A stretch of 64,000 nt of DNA from Hydrogenovibrio sp. 3SP14C1 (GCF_029625905.1 NZ_JARTLM010000001.1:1-64000), one strand, 5' to 3'. Positions 46,922 to 56,623 are shown, numbered from the stretch's first letter. The notes: a model not told the origin generated them from the sequence alone. Translations and numbers: made by a program.

Positions 46922-47776
46922 ATGAAAACCTCTTATAATAAGCAGATGCAGACCTCTTTTTTTCCCATCATGATTGACGACCAGCTTTTGCCGGACAAAG
47001 CGCACGCTTTAGCACAGCAATTAAACTTGCCTTTAATTTCTTCATCAGATATCGAAAAGAACACCCCATTAATGAAACTGGGATGGTGGCAAGACGTTAA
47101 AAAATCAGGCGATGACATCGATGAAACGAACTATAAACTGGCGTTATTTCCACCCAATACCGGTCCGGTATCTATCGACTTTGTCACCGGCAAGAAAAAT
47201 CATCGTCGTCAATTCGGTGGTGGAAAAGGCCAACCGCTAGCACGTGCCGTGCTCGCCGCAGAACAGCCTAAAATTGTTGATGCCACCGCAGGCATGGGAG
47301 GAGATGCCTTTGTCTTTGCCAGCTTGGGGTGCGAGGTCACCATGATTGAACGTTCGCCGATTATTGCCGCATTGTTACAGGATGCGTTAAAACGTGCCCA
47401 ACAAAATGAGACTCCGGAAGAAATTCATAAAATAGTCAATCGGCTCAGCTTAATCAATGAAGATGCCGCCCAATATTTAACAACTCAAAAACCCGCCTGC
47501 GATGTTATCTATCTTGATCCTATGTACCCGGAAAAGAAAAAAACCGCTGCCACCAAAAAAGAAATGCAAGCCTTGCAACACTTGGTTGGCCCTGACATGG
47601 ACAGTGAAACCCTTCTCGATGCGGCACTCCATATTGCGCAAAAACGGGTTGTGGTCAAGCGCCCTAAAAATGCGCCCACTCTAGGGGGAATTCAACCGAA
47701 TGCTGCCATTCAAAGCCCGAATACACGTTATGACATTTACGCCATCAAAGCGCTAAAGGCGGCTGGAAAACTTTAA
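46922..47776 (+). CDS. rsmJ: 16S rRNA (guanine(1516)-N(2))-methyltransferase
   Basis: Methylates G1516 of 16S rRNA. The 284-residue protein has the SAM-binding segment IVDATAGMGGDAFVFASLG, the catalytic-type LDPMYPEKKK and VVVKRPKNAPTLGG, all diagnostic of RsmJ (YhiQ). Two starts are possible: the ATG at 46922 or that at 46946; neither has a strong ribosome site. Confidence 0.93.
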   Translation: MKTSYNKQMQTSFFPIMIDDQLLPDKAHALAQQLNLPLISSSDIEKNTPLMKLGWWQDVKKSGDDIDETNYKLALFPPNTGPVSIDFVTGKKNHRRQFGGGKGQPLARAVLAAEQPKIVDATAGMGGDAFVFASLGCEVTMIERSPIIAALLQDALKRAQQNETPEEIHKIVNRLSLINEDAAQYLTTQKPACDVIYLDPMYPEKKKTAATKKEMQALQHLVGPDMDSETLLDAALHIAQKRVVVKRPKNAPTLGGIQPNAAIQSPNTRYDIYAIKALKAAGKL

Positions 47777-47847
47777 CACTTGCATCCCTTTCTTGGGCAC
47801 GGTATGTTGTTAACACGTCTCAATTAAGTTCAAATTTGGAGTGGGTC

Positions 47848-48396
47848 ATGCGGTTTCGTGATTGGTTGACAAAAACGACAGGGGTGTTAGGTCTTTTTCT
47901 ACTCAATGGATGCACCCAAGTACCTGAAGGAATCACCCCCGTCAGCCCGTTTGAACTCGAGTCTTACTTAGGACGCTGGTATGAAATTGCCCGACTGGAC
48001 CATTCTTTCGAAGCAGGGTTAACCGAAGTGACAGCAACCTATTCTCGTCGGGATGACGGCGGTGTTAAAGTCATTAATCGCGGTTGGAATAGTGACAAAA
48101 ATAAATGGAAAGAAGCTATCGGCAAAGCGTATTTTCTCGATTCCGAAAACGTAGGCAGCTTGAAAGTCTCTTTTTTCGGCCCTTTCTATGGCGGTTACCA
48201 TATTGCCAAACTGGACTCGGACTACCAAATGGCATTGATTGTCGGCCCCTCAAAAGACTATGCCTGGATTCTGTCACGACAAAAACACCCAAGCCAAAAG
48301 CAATGTGATTTATATTTTAAGGCCGCAAAACAGCTCGGCATTAAGCAAGACCAATGGATTCAAATCCAATCTTGTCAAAAAACCACCCCCTCTTAA
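47848..48396 (+). CDS. blc: Bacterial lipocalin (Blc-like outer membrane lipoprotein)
   Basis: An outer-membrane lipoprotein that binds lipids. The 182-residue form starts at the ATG 6 bp after GGAG; the longer frame begins at a TTG and is less likely. The lipobox is LNGC, followed by the lipocalin motif LGRWYEIARLDHSFE, the segment LKVSFFGPFYGGYHIAKLD and YAWILSR. Size and motifs match Blc. It ends overlapping the convergent pdxH by 4 bp. Confidence 0.93.
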   Translation: MRFRDWLTKTTGVLGLFLLNGCTQVPEGITPVSPFELESYLGRWYEIARLDHSFEAGLTEVTATYSRRDDGGVKVINRGWNSDKNKWKEAIGKAYFLDSENVGSLKVSFFGPFYGGYHIAKLDSDYQMALIVGPSKDYAWILSRQKHPSQKQCDLYFKAAKQLGIKQDQWIQIQSCQKTTPS

Positions 48397-49034
48397 GGCG
48401 CCAGGCGTTGTTTGACCCATTGGTTTTCTTCCAAGGTATAACAAATACGGTCATGCAGACGATTATCCCCGCCTTGCCAAAATTCAATTTGGTGGGGCAC
48501 CACGAGATACCCTCCCCAGAAATCTGGAAAAGGAATCTCTCCGGATTGAAACTTCTGTTTCATCTTTTCGAATTGCGATAGCAATAACTGTTTTGATGAA
48601 ATGATTTGGCTTTGATGACTTACCCAGGCACCGATCTGACTCCCTTTCGGCCGGGAAGCAAAATAACGCATGGAGTCTTTTAATGAAATTTTTGTCGCGA
48701 CCCCCTGAATTTTGACCTGACGCTCCAGTTCCAACCAGTTAAAGTGTAAGGCCACCTTAGGATTGTATTGAATGTCTTTTGCTTTCTGACTTCGGTAATT
48801 GGTAAAGAAAACAAATCCATCATCACTGAACTGTTTGAGCAGAACGGTTCGAGTCGAGGGCTGGCTATCCTCATTCACGGTAGACAGCACCATCGCATTT
48901 GGCTCTAACAACTCTGACTTCTGTGCCTGATGAAACCACTTTTCAAACTGCACGAACGGGTTGTCATCGGTATTGCTTTCATCCAACCCATCTTTTAAAT
49001 AACGCTGCCTTAAATCTGCTAAATTCAAAGTCAT
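48393..49034 (-). CDS. pdxH: Pyridoxamine 5'-phosphate oxidase
   Basis: Oxidises pyridoxine or pyridoxamine phosphate to PLP using FMN. The 213-residue protein has PSTRTVLLKQFSDDGFVFFTN, the RSQKAKDI phosphate-binding stretch, RPKGSQIGAWVSHQS, and the conserved C-terminal segment ending QRLAP. Its ATG overlaps the stop of the upstream CPXCG gene by 1 bp (TGATG), so translation is probably coupled. Confidence 0.95.
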   Translation of the reverse strand: MTLNLADLRQRYLKDGLDESNTDDNPFVQFEKWFHQAQKSELLEPNAMVLSTVNEDSQPSTRTVLLKQFSDDGFVFFTNYRSQKAKDIQYNPKVALHFNWLELERQVKIQGVATKISLKDSMRYFASRPKGSQIGAWVSHQSQIISSKQLLLSQFEKMKQKFQSGEIPFPDFWGGYLVVPHQIEFWQGGDNRLHDRICYTLEENQWVKQRLAP

Positions 49035-49222
49035 CAGACTTCATCCTCGCTTAATGCATCTATCTCAATAGTTTCATCTTCGTTCACTATGACATGAAAA
49101 TGGATCGGGTGGCAACACACACTACAATCTTCAATATAATCCTGTTGCGAAACACTCGTATCCACCAAAACTGTAATGAATTCCCAACAATAAGGACACT
49201 GTATCGTTTTTTCATCCATCAT
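49034..49222 (-). CDS. CPXCG-motif cysteine-rich mini-protein
   Basis: A 62-residue protein from the ATG at 49220-49222, 8 bp after a strong GGGGAGG; the longer frame to 49381 would cross a terminator. It has CPYC near the N-terminus and CSVCC about 20 residues later, a zinc-ribbon-like arrangement, then an acidic end (EDETIEIDALSEDEV). The first motif reads CPYCW rather than CPXCG. Family function is unknown. It is translationally coupled to pdxH. Confidence 0.85.
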   Translation of the reverse strand: MMDEKTIQCPYCWEFITVLVDTSVSQQDYIEDCSVCCHPIHFHVIVNEDETIEIDALSEDEV

Positions 49223-49276
49223 AAAATCAGCCTCCCCGAACACACCTTTACTCAATCGGTCTTGCTCTATCTTAAA

Positions 49277-49308
49277 ATAAAAAAGGCGCCTGATAGCGCC
49301 TTTTTTTA
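49277..49308 (-). terminator. Terminator of the TonB receptor / polyferredoxin operon
   Basis: AAAAAAGGCGC-CTGATA-GCGCCTTTTTTT, 21 bp beyond the polyferredoxin stop, is strong on both strands. It separates that operon from CPXCG-pdxH, which must have its own promoter in the following 55 bp. Confidence 0.9.
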
Positions 49309-49329
49309 AATAAAGAGTGACTCTAATGG

Positions 49330-50688
49330 TTACTGCGCTCTGGCCCAGAGCGTTAAAACAACCAACCCTAAATACACCCAAATAATCAAACCCGATGAAA
49401 GGTAAGCCACCCCGTATCGAGAGCCAGACAGGTTGAGTTTTTTCAGCTTCCGATACAAAATCACACTGCTCACAATCACTGCCAAGAAATTGAACAAGTT
49501 AAACAAATGTATCCAGCCATCTCGATGACTTGCTAAAGGTTTCATCACTGACTCTGAATTGATTAACCAATAATAAGCATTGCCTAAATCTGGCGCATAA
49601 TGAATAAAGAAAAAGCTGCCTATATGACTGAGCGCACCAATCAACATCAAGGACCCAAAAGCTAATCCAGCCGTTTCAAACACTTTCCAAAAATCAATTT
49701 GCGTGAATCGGCTGGTCAACCACATGCCACCTAACGTTAAGCTAAAGGTCATTCCCACAGCCATCAACAGCGCAACTAACCCGACCCAATCCATCATCGG
49801 AATGACGGGCATCACCGTTTCCAACCAATTACCCACTTGGAACCAAGGCAGGCTTTCTTTAATCGGGCTGTGGCCTAATGCATGATGGAACCGCATCGCC
49901 ATCGTAATGACCGCCAAAAGCGTAATAAAGACCCAAATGGTCATACGATCCAACTGTTTCACAGGTTGAATCACTTGTTTGGCAAAAGAAGATACCTTCC
50001 ACTGCACCGAATCACACGCTTGCGCGCAATCCATACACAAGGTGCAATCCTGCATATTATTCTTTTTTTCAAATAAATAAGGGCGAAGATTCCACTGACA
50101 GGCTTTCACGCAATCAAAACTTCGACACGTTTGACAGTCGGACGACTGGGTTTCCAAGCGGGCAAAACTGACCTTGCCATAAGACTTAATTACCGACCCG
50201 ATTGGACAACCGTAGCGACAATAGTCCATATTACGATACAAATAAAACCCTAATAAAGCGATGACTGTCAACACGAGAAAATACATCGCACTGACATAAG
50301 GCACTTTTAAGAAATCCGGAAAGACATAGACCGGCACCCAGTAGCTCAACACTAACAGCCCAAGTCCCCAACCACGATGCCGTAGCCAATTCGGCATCAA
50401 CTTCTGCGGACCGATTTTATTAAGGTACTTTCCAATAAAGCTATGCGGACAAACCGCACAGAAAAGCGGTCCAAACGTCACCATGGACACCACTAAAAAG
50501 AACGGCCAAAAAAGAGACCAAAAGATGGCAATTGTATAGGGGTTTTCCGTCTCCGTCGGATACGTGATGCCAAAATAAACCGCACTGGCAAACAAAGCGA
50601 GTACCGCGACACGCAAAGTGTTCAATAACAATGGAGAACGGAAAATCGTGCCCAAAACAGGCCAATTTAATAAGTTATTTATTTGCAT
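49330..50688 (-). CDS. Membrane 4Fe-4S polyferredoxin (NapH/CcoG-like)
   Basis: A 452-residue membrane protein with several spans, the NapH-type cysteine motifs CAVCPHSFIG and CRYGCPIGS, and a ferredoxin insert (CQTCRSFDCVKACQW and CTLCMDCAQACDS). It resembles the electron-transfer proteins CcoG, NapH and NosR but lacks their partner genes nearby. It lies 10 bp after the TonB-dependent receptor, so it probably supplies electrons for reductive handling of the imported ligand (metal or metal chelate). That role is inference. Confidence 0.82.
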   Translation of the reverse strand: MQINNLLNWPVLGTIFRSPLLLNTLRVAVLALFASAVYFGITYPTETENPYTIAIFWSLFWPFFLVVSMVTFGPLFCAVCPHSFIGKYLNKIGPQKLMPNWLRHRGWGLGLLVLSYWVPVYVFPDFLKVPYVSAMYFLVLTVIALLGFYLYRNMDYCRYGCPIGSVIKSYGKVSFARLETQSSDCQTCRSFDCVKACQWNLRPYLFEKKNNMQDCTLCMDCAQACDSVQWKVSSFAKQVIQPVKQLDRMTIWVFITLLAVITMAMRFHHALGHSPIKESLPWFQVGNWLETVMPVIPMMDWVGLVALLMAVGMTFSLTLGGMWLTSRFTQIDFWKVFETAGLAFGSLMLIGALSHIGSFFFIHYAPDLGNAYYWLINSESVMKPLASHRDGWIHLFNLFNFLAVIVSSVILYRKLKKLNLSGSRYGVAYLSSGLIIWVYLGLVVLTLWARAQ

Positions 50689-50698
50689 GACCTTTTTC

Positions 50699-52795
50699 TT
50701 AGAGCTGATAACGATAATTTAGCTGAATGTTTCTGGGGGCACCAGGCGTGTAGGCATAAGTTCCACGCGTATCTTTCGAGACTTCTTCGGCATAACGCAT
50801 ATCAAAGACATTGTTTACGTTTAACTGCAACTTATGCTTTTTCATCTCATACCCCAGCATCATGTTCGACACCATATGATACCCATCATATTTCTCGGTA
50901 TTGGCATCATCAATGTAATAACTCCCAAACCCTAAGGCTTCCATTCGCGCTTGCCAACCATTCGATTGGTACCCGACAAAAGCGTTATATTGTTGTTCTG
51001 GAATAAAACGCACGTTATTACCAGAATAATCATTACCACTATCGGCATACTCTAAATATTCATAATTCTGCCAGGCTGCACTCCCTCCAACGGTTACTGA
51101 AGGCGTCAAGCGATAGGAAGCACTCACTTCCGCACCCCGCTTTTGGGTTTTTCCAGCATTGACATAATAGGTTGTCCAACCATCTTTCACGCCGACAATT
51201 TCATCGGTTAAGTCAATCTGATACACCGCAACCGTCGTTGCCAGTCGAGTCGCATTCAGCTTATACCCCAGTTCATATTGAAGTGCCGTTGAGGCTTTAA
51301 GATTTTCAGCTTGACCATAAGCGTAATTGACACTGACTTCACTGTCTGTCGGTGCCTGTTGCGCACCACTGACTGTTCCATAAAGGCGACTTTGTTGATT
51401 TAAGGCATAATTGGCAGACACTTTAGGCGCAAACAGGTCATAACTGGCTTTATAGGAATAAGCCCCATCACCGGATTTATAGCCACCTGAAGCATAATCG
51501 AAGGCATAATATTGTTGACCCGAAATATCCATATTCAAGTGGTCATAGCGCAGCCCGGCTTCCACCGTCCAGTCTGGCGTTAAAGAAACCGTTTGCTGGA
51601 AATAAGCCCCACTCAATTGGCTACTCGCATCCTCAACCTGTGCTAAGTCACCTTTTGCATCTGACGACACAAGGGTAATCCGCCCTGATGGAATTTTCGT
51701 GATATCCTGATATTTATACTTTTTACTGTTATCTCGAATATCGGCTCGCATCGTCACCCCGAACACTTGGCTTGAGGGCTTGCCAAATGCTAAGTGTTGA
51801 CGACTGAACATTAAATCCGTTCCAAGCACATAGTTGTTTTTTGAATCATTGATAAAACCGGTGACCGGGTGAAAATGTTCCCACTTATTTACATAAAATT
51901 GGGGATTAAACTTAAGTCCATTGCCTAAATCGGTTTTATAACGGGTGTTGAAGAACAATGTCTTACTGTCGCGAGCGCTTTGCGACCAAACCGACCCGGT
52001 ATTATCTTTATCATTTAAGGTTTCTCCAGTGTCCTTATAATAGGCAAACCCATCTTCATTCAAGGAGCTCGGTAATTGCATATTGGATTCTTGGTAACTG
52101 ATTTCCGTTTCTAAGGTGCTGTCATCAGCAAAAAAGTGTCCTTGCTTCACCGAAAACTGCGTGGTGTCAAACTGATTATGTTCGCGCCAGTTATTATCTG
52201 TTTGCCGACGAGACATCTGAACGGAAAAATTGTCATCATCGCCAGCCTGCCAGGTTTTATGAATCGCCGCATTACGGCTGGTTTCAGAACCGGCACCCAC
52301 TTTAAAATAGTCTTTCGAATCATCAAATACAGAAATAGATCGGACCGAAATAACCCCTCCGCTGGCATTCGCGGCTTCAATGGAACCGGGACCTTTAAAG
52401 ACTTCTACTGACTCCATATCATCGATGTCAATAAAATCGAACCGTGTAAAGCTGTCTGGGTCCGTCATTGGAACCCCATCTCTCATCACCATGATCTCAC
52501 GCACACCATAACGCGCTTTCAACCCAGCTCCTCGAATGATCAAACGAGAATCGTAACCACCGTTCTTACTCACCGCAATCACCCCAGGCATGGTTTTAAT
52601 CACATCGTTAATGTTGCGGGCATTTTTATCTTCAATGGCTTGCCGGTCGGCAACGTCCACGCTTTGGGACACATCCAACGCTTTACGTTCTTCTTTGGTC
52701 GCTGTGACCGTAATGGCGTCTAAAGAGGTCTCTGAAAAAGAGACCGAAGCGTACATTACCGCCAAAATGGCTAACCCTATTTTTGAATAGTTCAC
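50699..52795 (-). CDS. TonB-dependent outer membrane receptor
   Basis: A 698-residue outer membrane barrel for energised uptake. It has a signal peptide (LAILAVMYASVSFS), a TonB-box-like DAITVTAT, and a plug domain (about residues 45-155) with IKTMPGVIAVSKNGGYDSRL and EVFKGPGSIEAANASGGVI. The barrel ends in NIQLNYRYQL, with leucine instead of the common C-terminal phenylalanine. Ligand unknown. No Fur box is recognisable upstream. The downstream polyferredoxin suggests a redox-active metal or siderophore. Confidence 0.93.
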   Translation of the reverse strand: MNYSKIGLAILAVMYASVSFSETSLDAITVTATKEERKALDVSQSVDVADRQAIEDKNARNINDVIKTMPGVIAVSKNGGYDSRLIIRGAGLKARYGVREIMVMRDGVPMTDPDSFTRFDFIDIDDMESVEVFKGPGSIEAANASGGVISVRSISVFDDSKDYFKVGAGSETSRNAAIHKTWQAGDDDNFSVQMSRRQTDNNWREHNQFDTTQFSVKQGHFFADDSTLETEISYQESNMQLPSSLNEDGFAYYKDTGETLNDKDNTGSVWSQSARDSKTLFFNTRYKTDLGNGLKFNPQFYVNKWEHFHPVTGFINDSKNNYVLGTDLMFSRQHLAFGKPSSQVFGVTMRADIRDNSKKYKYQDITKIPSGRITLVSSDAKGDLAQVEDASSQLSGAYFQQTVSLTPDWTVEAGLRYDHLNMDISGQQYYAFDYASGGYKSGDGAYSYKASYDLFAPKVSANYALNQQSRLYGTVSGAQQAPTDSEVSVNYAYGQAENLKASTALQYELGYKLNATRLATTVAVYQIDLTDEIVGVKDGWTTYYVNAGKTQKRGAEVSASYRLTPSVTVGGSAAWQNYEYLEYADSGNDYSGNNVRFIPEQQYNAFVGYQSNGWQARMEALGFGSYYIDDANTEKYDGYHMVSNMMLGYEMKKHKLQLNVNNVFDMRYAEEVSKDTRGTYAYTPGAPRNIQLNYRYQL

Positions 52796-52974
52796 TTAGT
52801 TTGTCCTCAGTCCTAAAATTTTATTTTTAACCCTATTAAATGGGCTTTAATTTCCATTCAAATTATAGGGATAAAGAATTTCAGAACGATTGAGTAACCT
52901 TGAGAAGAGTATGGAAACCTGAAGAAAGGTTTAAGCAAGGCTTGTTAAATCAGTAACCAGAGTTGCGACGGGCA

Positions 52975-53430
52975 TCAGCGCTGGCGCGCATAGCGTGTTA
53001 ACAGCCGATCCAAGTTATTGGCAAAGGCTTGACGATCTTTTTGATTCAGTGGTGGAGGGCCACCGGTATCGACACCGCTGGAGCGTAACGAGTCCATAAA
53101 ATCTCGCATATTGAGACGTGCACGAATATTTTCCGTGGTATAGAGTTCACCACGAGGGTTGAGAGCAATGGCACCCTTTTCAATCGCTTCTGCGGCCAGA
53201 GGAATGTCGGCCGTAATGACCAGATCGTTATCCGACAGACGTTTCACAATTTCATTATCCGCTATATCAAAGCCTTGTGTGACCTGTAAAAAATCAATAT
53301 AAGACGATTTTGGAATCCGCATCGTATGATTGGCCACCAACGTCATTTGGACTTTGGCCCGTTGTGCAGCTTTAAATAAAATTTCTTTAATCACGACCGG
53401 ACAAGCGTCCGCATCCACCCAAATATGCAT
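52975..53430 (-). CDS. YaiI/YqxD family protein (UPF0178, DUF188)
   Basis: A 151-residue protein with the family start [18 protein letters not shown], the middle [19 protein letters not shown] and the closing [20 protein letters not shown]. It belongs to a PIN-like fold family of unknown function. It follows recQ on the same strand after the palindromic terminator at 53475. Confidence 0.9.
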   Translation of the reverse strand: MHIWVDADACPVVIKEILFKAAQRAKVQMTLVANHTMRIPKSSYIDFLQVTQGFDIADNEIVKRLSDNDLVITADIPLAAEAIEKGAIALNPRGELYTTENIRARLNMRDFMDSLRSSGVDTGGPPPLNQKDRQAFANNLDRLLTRYARQR

Positions 53431-53474
53431 CGATTCTTTTCTTTATATTGACCTAATTATTAAAATCATCTCAT

Positions 53475-53496
53475 AAAAATGACCAGGCCTGGCCAT
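53475..53496 (-). terminator. recQ terminator with CCAGGCCTGG core
   Basis: On the minus strand ATG-G-CCAGGCCTGG-T-CAT is followed by TTTTA, just after the recQ stop. The stem has one mismatch beside the palindrome (53483-53492). A short T-run makes it weaker than the tyrS and trmL examples. Confidence 0.7.
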
Positions 53497-53498
53497 AA

Positions 53499-55313
53499 TT
53501 AATCAAACTGACGCAGTTGGTTGAGGAATTCAAAGCCATATCTTGCCAATTTGCTTTCGCCTACTCCGTTGATCGCCAACAGCTCTGAATCATTTTGAGG
53601 GCATTTTTTTGCCATCTCAATCAAAGCGGCATCGCCAAATACTTGATAAGCCGGGCGCTCTTCGCTGTCAGCAATGTCTTTCCTCAAACGGCGTAAGGTT
53701 TCAAAGCGTTCCAGTTCATCTGCCGTTAAGTCGGCTTTATTTTTCTGACCGCCACGAGTCGATTTGCCCACCTTGTTACGAGGCAAGGCCAATTGCAGCG
53801 CCACTTTTCCCTTGAGAATGTCACCCGCTTTTTCGGTCAGTTTGAGCACGGAATAATGTTGAATGTCCTGCACCAAGTACCCTAAATGAATCAACTGGCG
53901 AATAATACTGTCCCATTCCACGGCCGAATATTCTTTGCCAATGCCATAGGTGCTCAAGCTTTGGTGATTCAACTGGCGAATGCGTTCATGTTCCATCCCT
54001 CGCAAAACATCAATAACATGACGCACCCCGAACCCTTGATCGAGCCGATAGACGCAAGACAGCGCTTTTTGCGCCGCAACCGTGGCATCGAAAAACCGTG
54101 GCGGATTCAAACAAATATCGCAGTTCCCGCACGCATTATCGGTTCTTTCATCAAAGTAATTCAATAATACACTGCGGCGACAAGATTGCGCTTCGGCAAA
54201 ATCGACCATACAACTTAGTTTAAAGTTTTCAATGCGCCGCTGCTCTTCATTCGGGTTGTTTTCGACAAAATGACGTGCCGTAACAATATCTTGTGCGCCA
54301 TATAATAATAACGCTTCCGATTCCAATCCATCACGACCGGCTCGCCCGGTTTCCTGATAATAGCCTTCGATATTTTTCGGCAAATCATAATGCACCACGA
54401 ACCGCACATTCGGTTTATCAATCCCCATGCCGAAGGCCACGGTGGCCACCACAATATCGACTTCATCTCGAATAAACTGCTGATGCACGGTCTGTCGAAT
54501 GTCACCGGGCAAGCCTGCATGGTACGCTTTCGCACGATAGCCCCTATCTTGCAACTGCAATGCCACCTCTTCGACGCGCTTTCGGCTGAGACAATACACA
54601 ATACCACTTTCTTGATGGCCTGGCCGAGCGTCCAAAAAACTGAGCAACTGCTTCATCGGCTGACGTTTTTCAAACACGGTGTACCGAATATTTGGGCGAT
54701 CAAAGCTGCTGACATGCACATGAGGTTGATGCAAATTCAAGCGTTGTAAAATGTCCTGACGGGTCGCGGCATCGGCCGTCGCCGTTAAGGCAATAAAAGG
54801 TACCTGTGGAAAATAGTCTCGCAGTTGCCCAATTTTGCTGTATTCGGGTCGGAAGTCATGCCCCCATTGTGAAATACAATGTGCCTCATCAATCGCAAAT
54901 AATGCAATCGGCAACTGTTGTAACTGTTGAAAAAACGTTTGGTTCAGTAAGCGCTCTGGAGACACATATAATAAATCTAATTGCCCCGTGTGCAGTTGCA
55001 TCAAGACTTGATCGGCCGATTCATAATCTAACGTGGAATTATAGTAAGCCGCTTTCACCCCATTGGCTTTCAAGGCACTGACTTGATCCTGCATCAACGC
55101 AATTAACGGAGACACCACAATGGCGGTTCCCGGGCGAATCAAAGCCGGAATCTGATAGCAGAGCGATTTTCCGCCGCCCGTTGGCATCAGCACAAAGCAA
55201 TCTGACCCGGCAACCAAATCATCAATAATTTCGGCTTGATGAGAACGAAAAGCATCATACCCAAAAACGGTTTGTAAAAGGGATAAGGCATTGGCATCTT
55301 TCGAATCGGACAT
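53499..55313 (-). CDS. recQ: ATP-dependent DNA helicase RecQ
   Basis: A 3'-to-5' helicase acting in recombination and fork repair. The 604-residue protein has Walker A TGGGKS at 45-50, DEAH at 142-145, and motif VI QETGRAGRDG. A zinc-binding cysteine set follows (CRRS, then CGNCDIC), then a winged-helix region and a C-terminal HRDC domain. Length and domain order match E. coli RecQ. Confidence 0.96.
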   Translation of the reverse strand: MSDSKDANALSLLQTVFGYDAFRSHQAEIIDDLVAGSDCFVLMPTGGGKSLCYQIPALIRPGTAIVVSPLIALMQDQVSALKANGVKAAYYNSTLDYESADQVLMQLHTGQLDLLYVSPERLLNQTFFQQLQQLPIALFAIDEAHCISQWGHDFRPEYSKIGQLRDYFPQVPFIALTATADAATRQDILQRLNLHQPHVHVSSFDRPNIRYTVFEKRQPMKQLLSFLDARPGHQESGIVYCLSRKRVEEVALQLQDRGYRAKAYHAGLPGDIRQTVHQQFIRDEVDIVVATVAFGMGIDKPNVRFVVHYDLPKNIEGYYQETGRAGRDGLESEALLLYGAQDIVTARHFVENNPNEEQRRIENFKLSCMVDFAEAQSCRRSVLLNYFDERTDNACGNCDICLNPPRFFDATVAAQKALSCVYRLDQGFGVRHVIDVLRGMEHERIRQLNHQSLSTYGIGKEYSAVEWDSIIRQLIHLGYLVQDIQHYSVLKLTEKAGDILKGKVALQLALPRNKVGKSTRGGQKNKADLTADELERFETLRRLRKDIADSEERPAYQVFGDAALIEMAKKCPQNDSELLAINGVGESKLARYGFEFLNQLRQFD

Positions 55314-55422
55314 AAACTCTCTGTGTGATTAAAAACCGTTTTAAATCGGAGCGCCAAAATAAACCATTCTCTCCTAAATAACAAGTGATACCCACGGTTT
55401 AAATAATCAATGTAATTGAGTT

Positions 55423-55451
55423 TTGACAGCAAATTGGGTAGGCTTGCTAAA
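55423..55451 (+). promoter_or_regulatory. Candidate promoter of the Cu/Zn efflux permease
   Basis: A perfect TTGACA (55423-55428) with a 17-bp spacer and a weak GCTAAA (55446-55451), 22 bp before the ATG. A strong -35 with a poor -10 could indicate activator control. No clear MerR-type dyad is seen. Confidence 0.45.
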
Positions 55452-55473
55452 AGATTTCACTTGAGAGAAGCCA

Positions 55474-56556
55474 ATGATCCTATTCCAGAACTTTCTATCT
55501 CTAGCACTAGAGTCGGCACCATGGTTAGTGCTGGGGTTAGTGTTGGGCGGGCTCATCAAAACATTACTGCCCATCGATTTTCTCAATAAACATTTACAGG
55601 CCAATAGTTTAGGCGCCATTACCAAAGCCACATTATTTGGCGCGCCTTTACCTTTGTGCTCTTGTGGCGTTGTGCCTGCTGCTGTTGGGTTAAGAAAAGC
55701 AGGTGCCTCTAAATCGGCTACGGTGTCTTTTTTAATTTCCACGCCTGAAACGGGCGTTGACTCCATCAGTGTCACCTATGCATTAATGGGCCCCGTCATG
55801 GCAATCGTTAGAACGATTAGTGCGCTTTTTTCAGCGTTTTTCACCGGCTTATTAGTGTTACTTTTTGGCAAAGAAGGGTCTTCCATATCTCAAGAACAAC
55901 CAATAGAAGTCTCGACCAGTTGCTGCCAAACGAACACCTCTTGTTGTGATTCACCCCCTGAAGAAACGACCACAAGCTGCTGTGGAGGAAAATCTGTAAT
56001 CCCTCAAAGGAACTGGCTCAAACGTTCCTGGCAAGGCATTCGCTATGCCTTCGATGACATGCTAGCAGACATCGTCGGCTGGCTAACCGTCGGGTTAGTT
56101 TTTGCCGCCATCGTACAAACCTATATTCCGACAGATTTTTTAACTCAATGGGGTTCAGGGCTACTGGCAATGATTGTCATGTTATTAATCGGCATTCCAA
56201 TGTATGTTTGCGCCACCGCTTCTACACCTATTGCCGTTGGGTTAATTTTGGCGGGTATCTCTCCAGGCACAGCTTTGGTTTTCCTATTATCTGGCCCAGC
56301 GACCAACATCGGCACCTTGGGAATTATTGCTGAGTTGCTAGGACGAAGAACCATGTTGCTATACCTCATCGGCACGATTGTTTCTGCCTTAGCAGCAGGA
56401 TTGATTTTCGATGCTTTATTAACGCAATGGCAATGGAATCTCGCCAATAATATGCAGGCGAACCATGAGACGCTTCCTATCTGGATACAAGCGATCAGCC
56501 TGACCCTACTCACGCTGGCAGCATTTAAAATTTATTGGCGCAAATGGTCATTTTGA
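55474..56556 (+). CDS. SO_0444-type Cu/Zn efflux permease
   Basis: A 360-residue membrane protein in two halves of about four spans each. It has the permease motif PLPLCSCGVVP (C62, C64) and the repeat-like PMYVCATASTPIA in the second half. The central cytoplasmic loop holds three CC pairs (C150-C151, C157-C158, C169-C170), a likely metal-binding site. This fits the SO_0444/ArsP_1 permease family as I recall it. Arsenic export is another possibility for the fold. It stands alone with its own terminator. Confidence 0.85.
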   Translation: MILFQNFLSLALESAPWLVLGLVLGGLIKTLLPIDFLNKHLQANSLGAITKATLFGAPLPLCSCGVVPAAVGLRKAGASKSATVSFLISTPETGVDSISVTYALMGPVMAIVRTISALFSAFFTGLLVLLFGKEGSSISQEQPIEVSTSCCQTNTSCCDSPPEETTTSCCGGKSVIPQRNWLKRSWQGIRYAFDDMLADIVGWLTVGLVFAAIVQTYIPTDFLTQWGSGLLAMIVMLLIGIPMYVCATASTPIAVGLILAGISPGTALVFLLSGPATNIGTLGIIAELLGRRTMLLYLIGTIVSALAAGLIFDALLTQWQWNLANNMQANHETLPIWIQAISLTLLTLAAFKIYWRKWSF

Positions 56557-56569
56557 TGATGACAGGCAT

Positions 56570-56600
56570 AAAAAAGCCCTTTACTGAAAAGGGCTTTTTT
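56570..56600. terminator. Bidirectional terminator after the efflux permease
   Basis: AAAAAAGCCCTTT-ACTGA-AAAGGGCTTTTTT lies between the permease and the convergent DUF2189 gene; a near-perfect stem with T-runs on both sides. Confidence 0.92.
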
Positions 56601-56623
56601 ACGGTTTAGCGTAGGAAAACTGA

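Noticed and set aside
52796-52974. Fur box or MerR-type operator upstream of the TonB receptor
   Set aside because: No stretch resembles the 19-bp Fur consensus; ACCTTGAG and GGAAACC half-sites do not form a convincing dyad.
55407-55775. A minus-strand frame over the start of the Cu/Zn permease
   Set aside because: It overlaps the clear permease gene antisense and has no ribosome site or recognisable domain.
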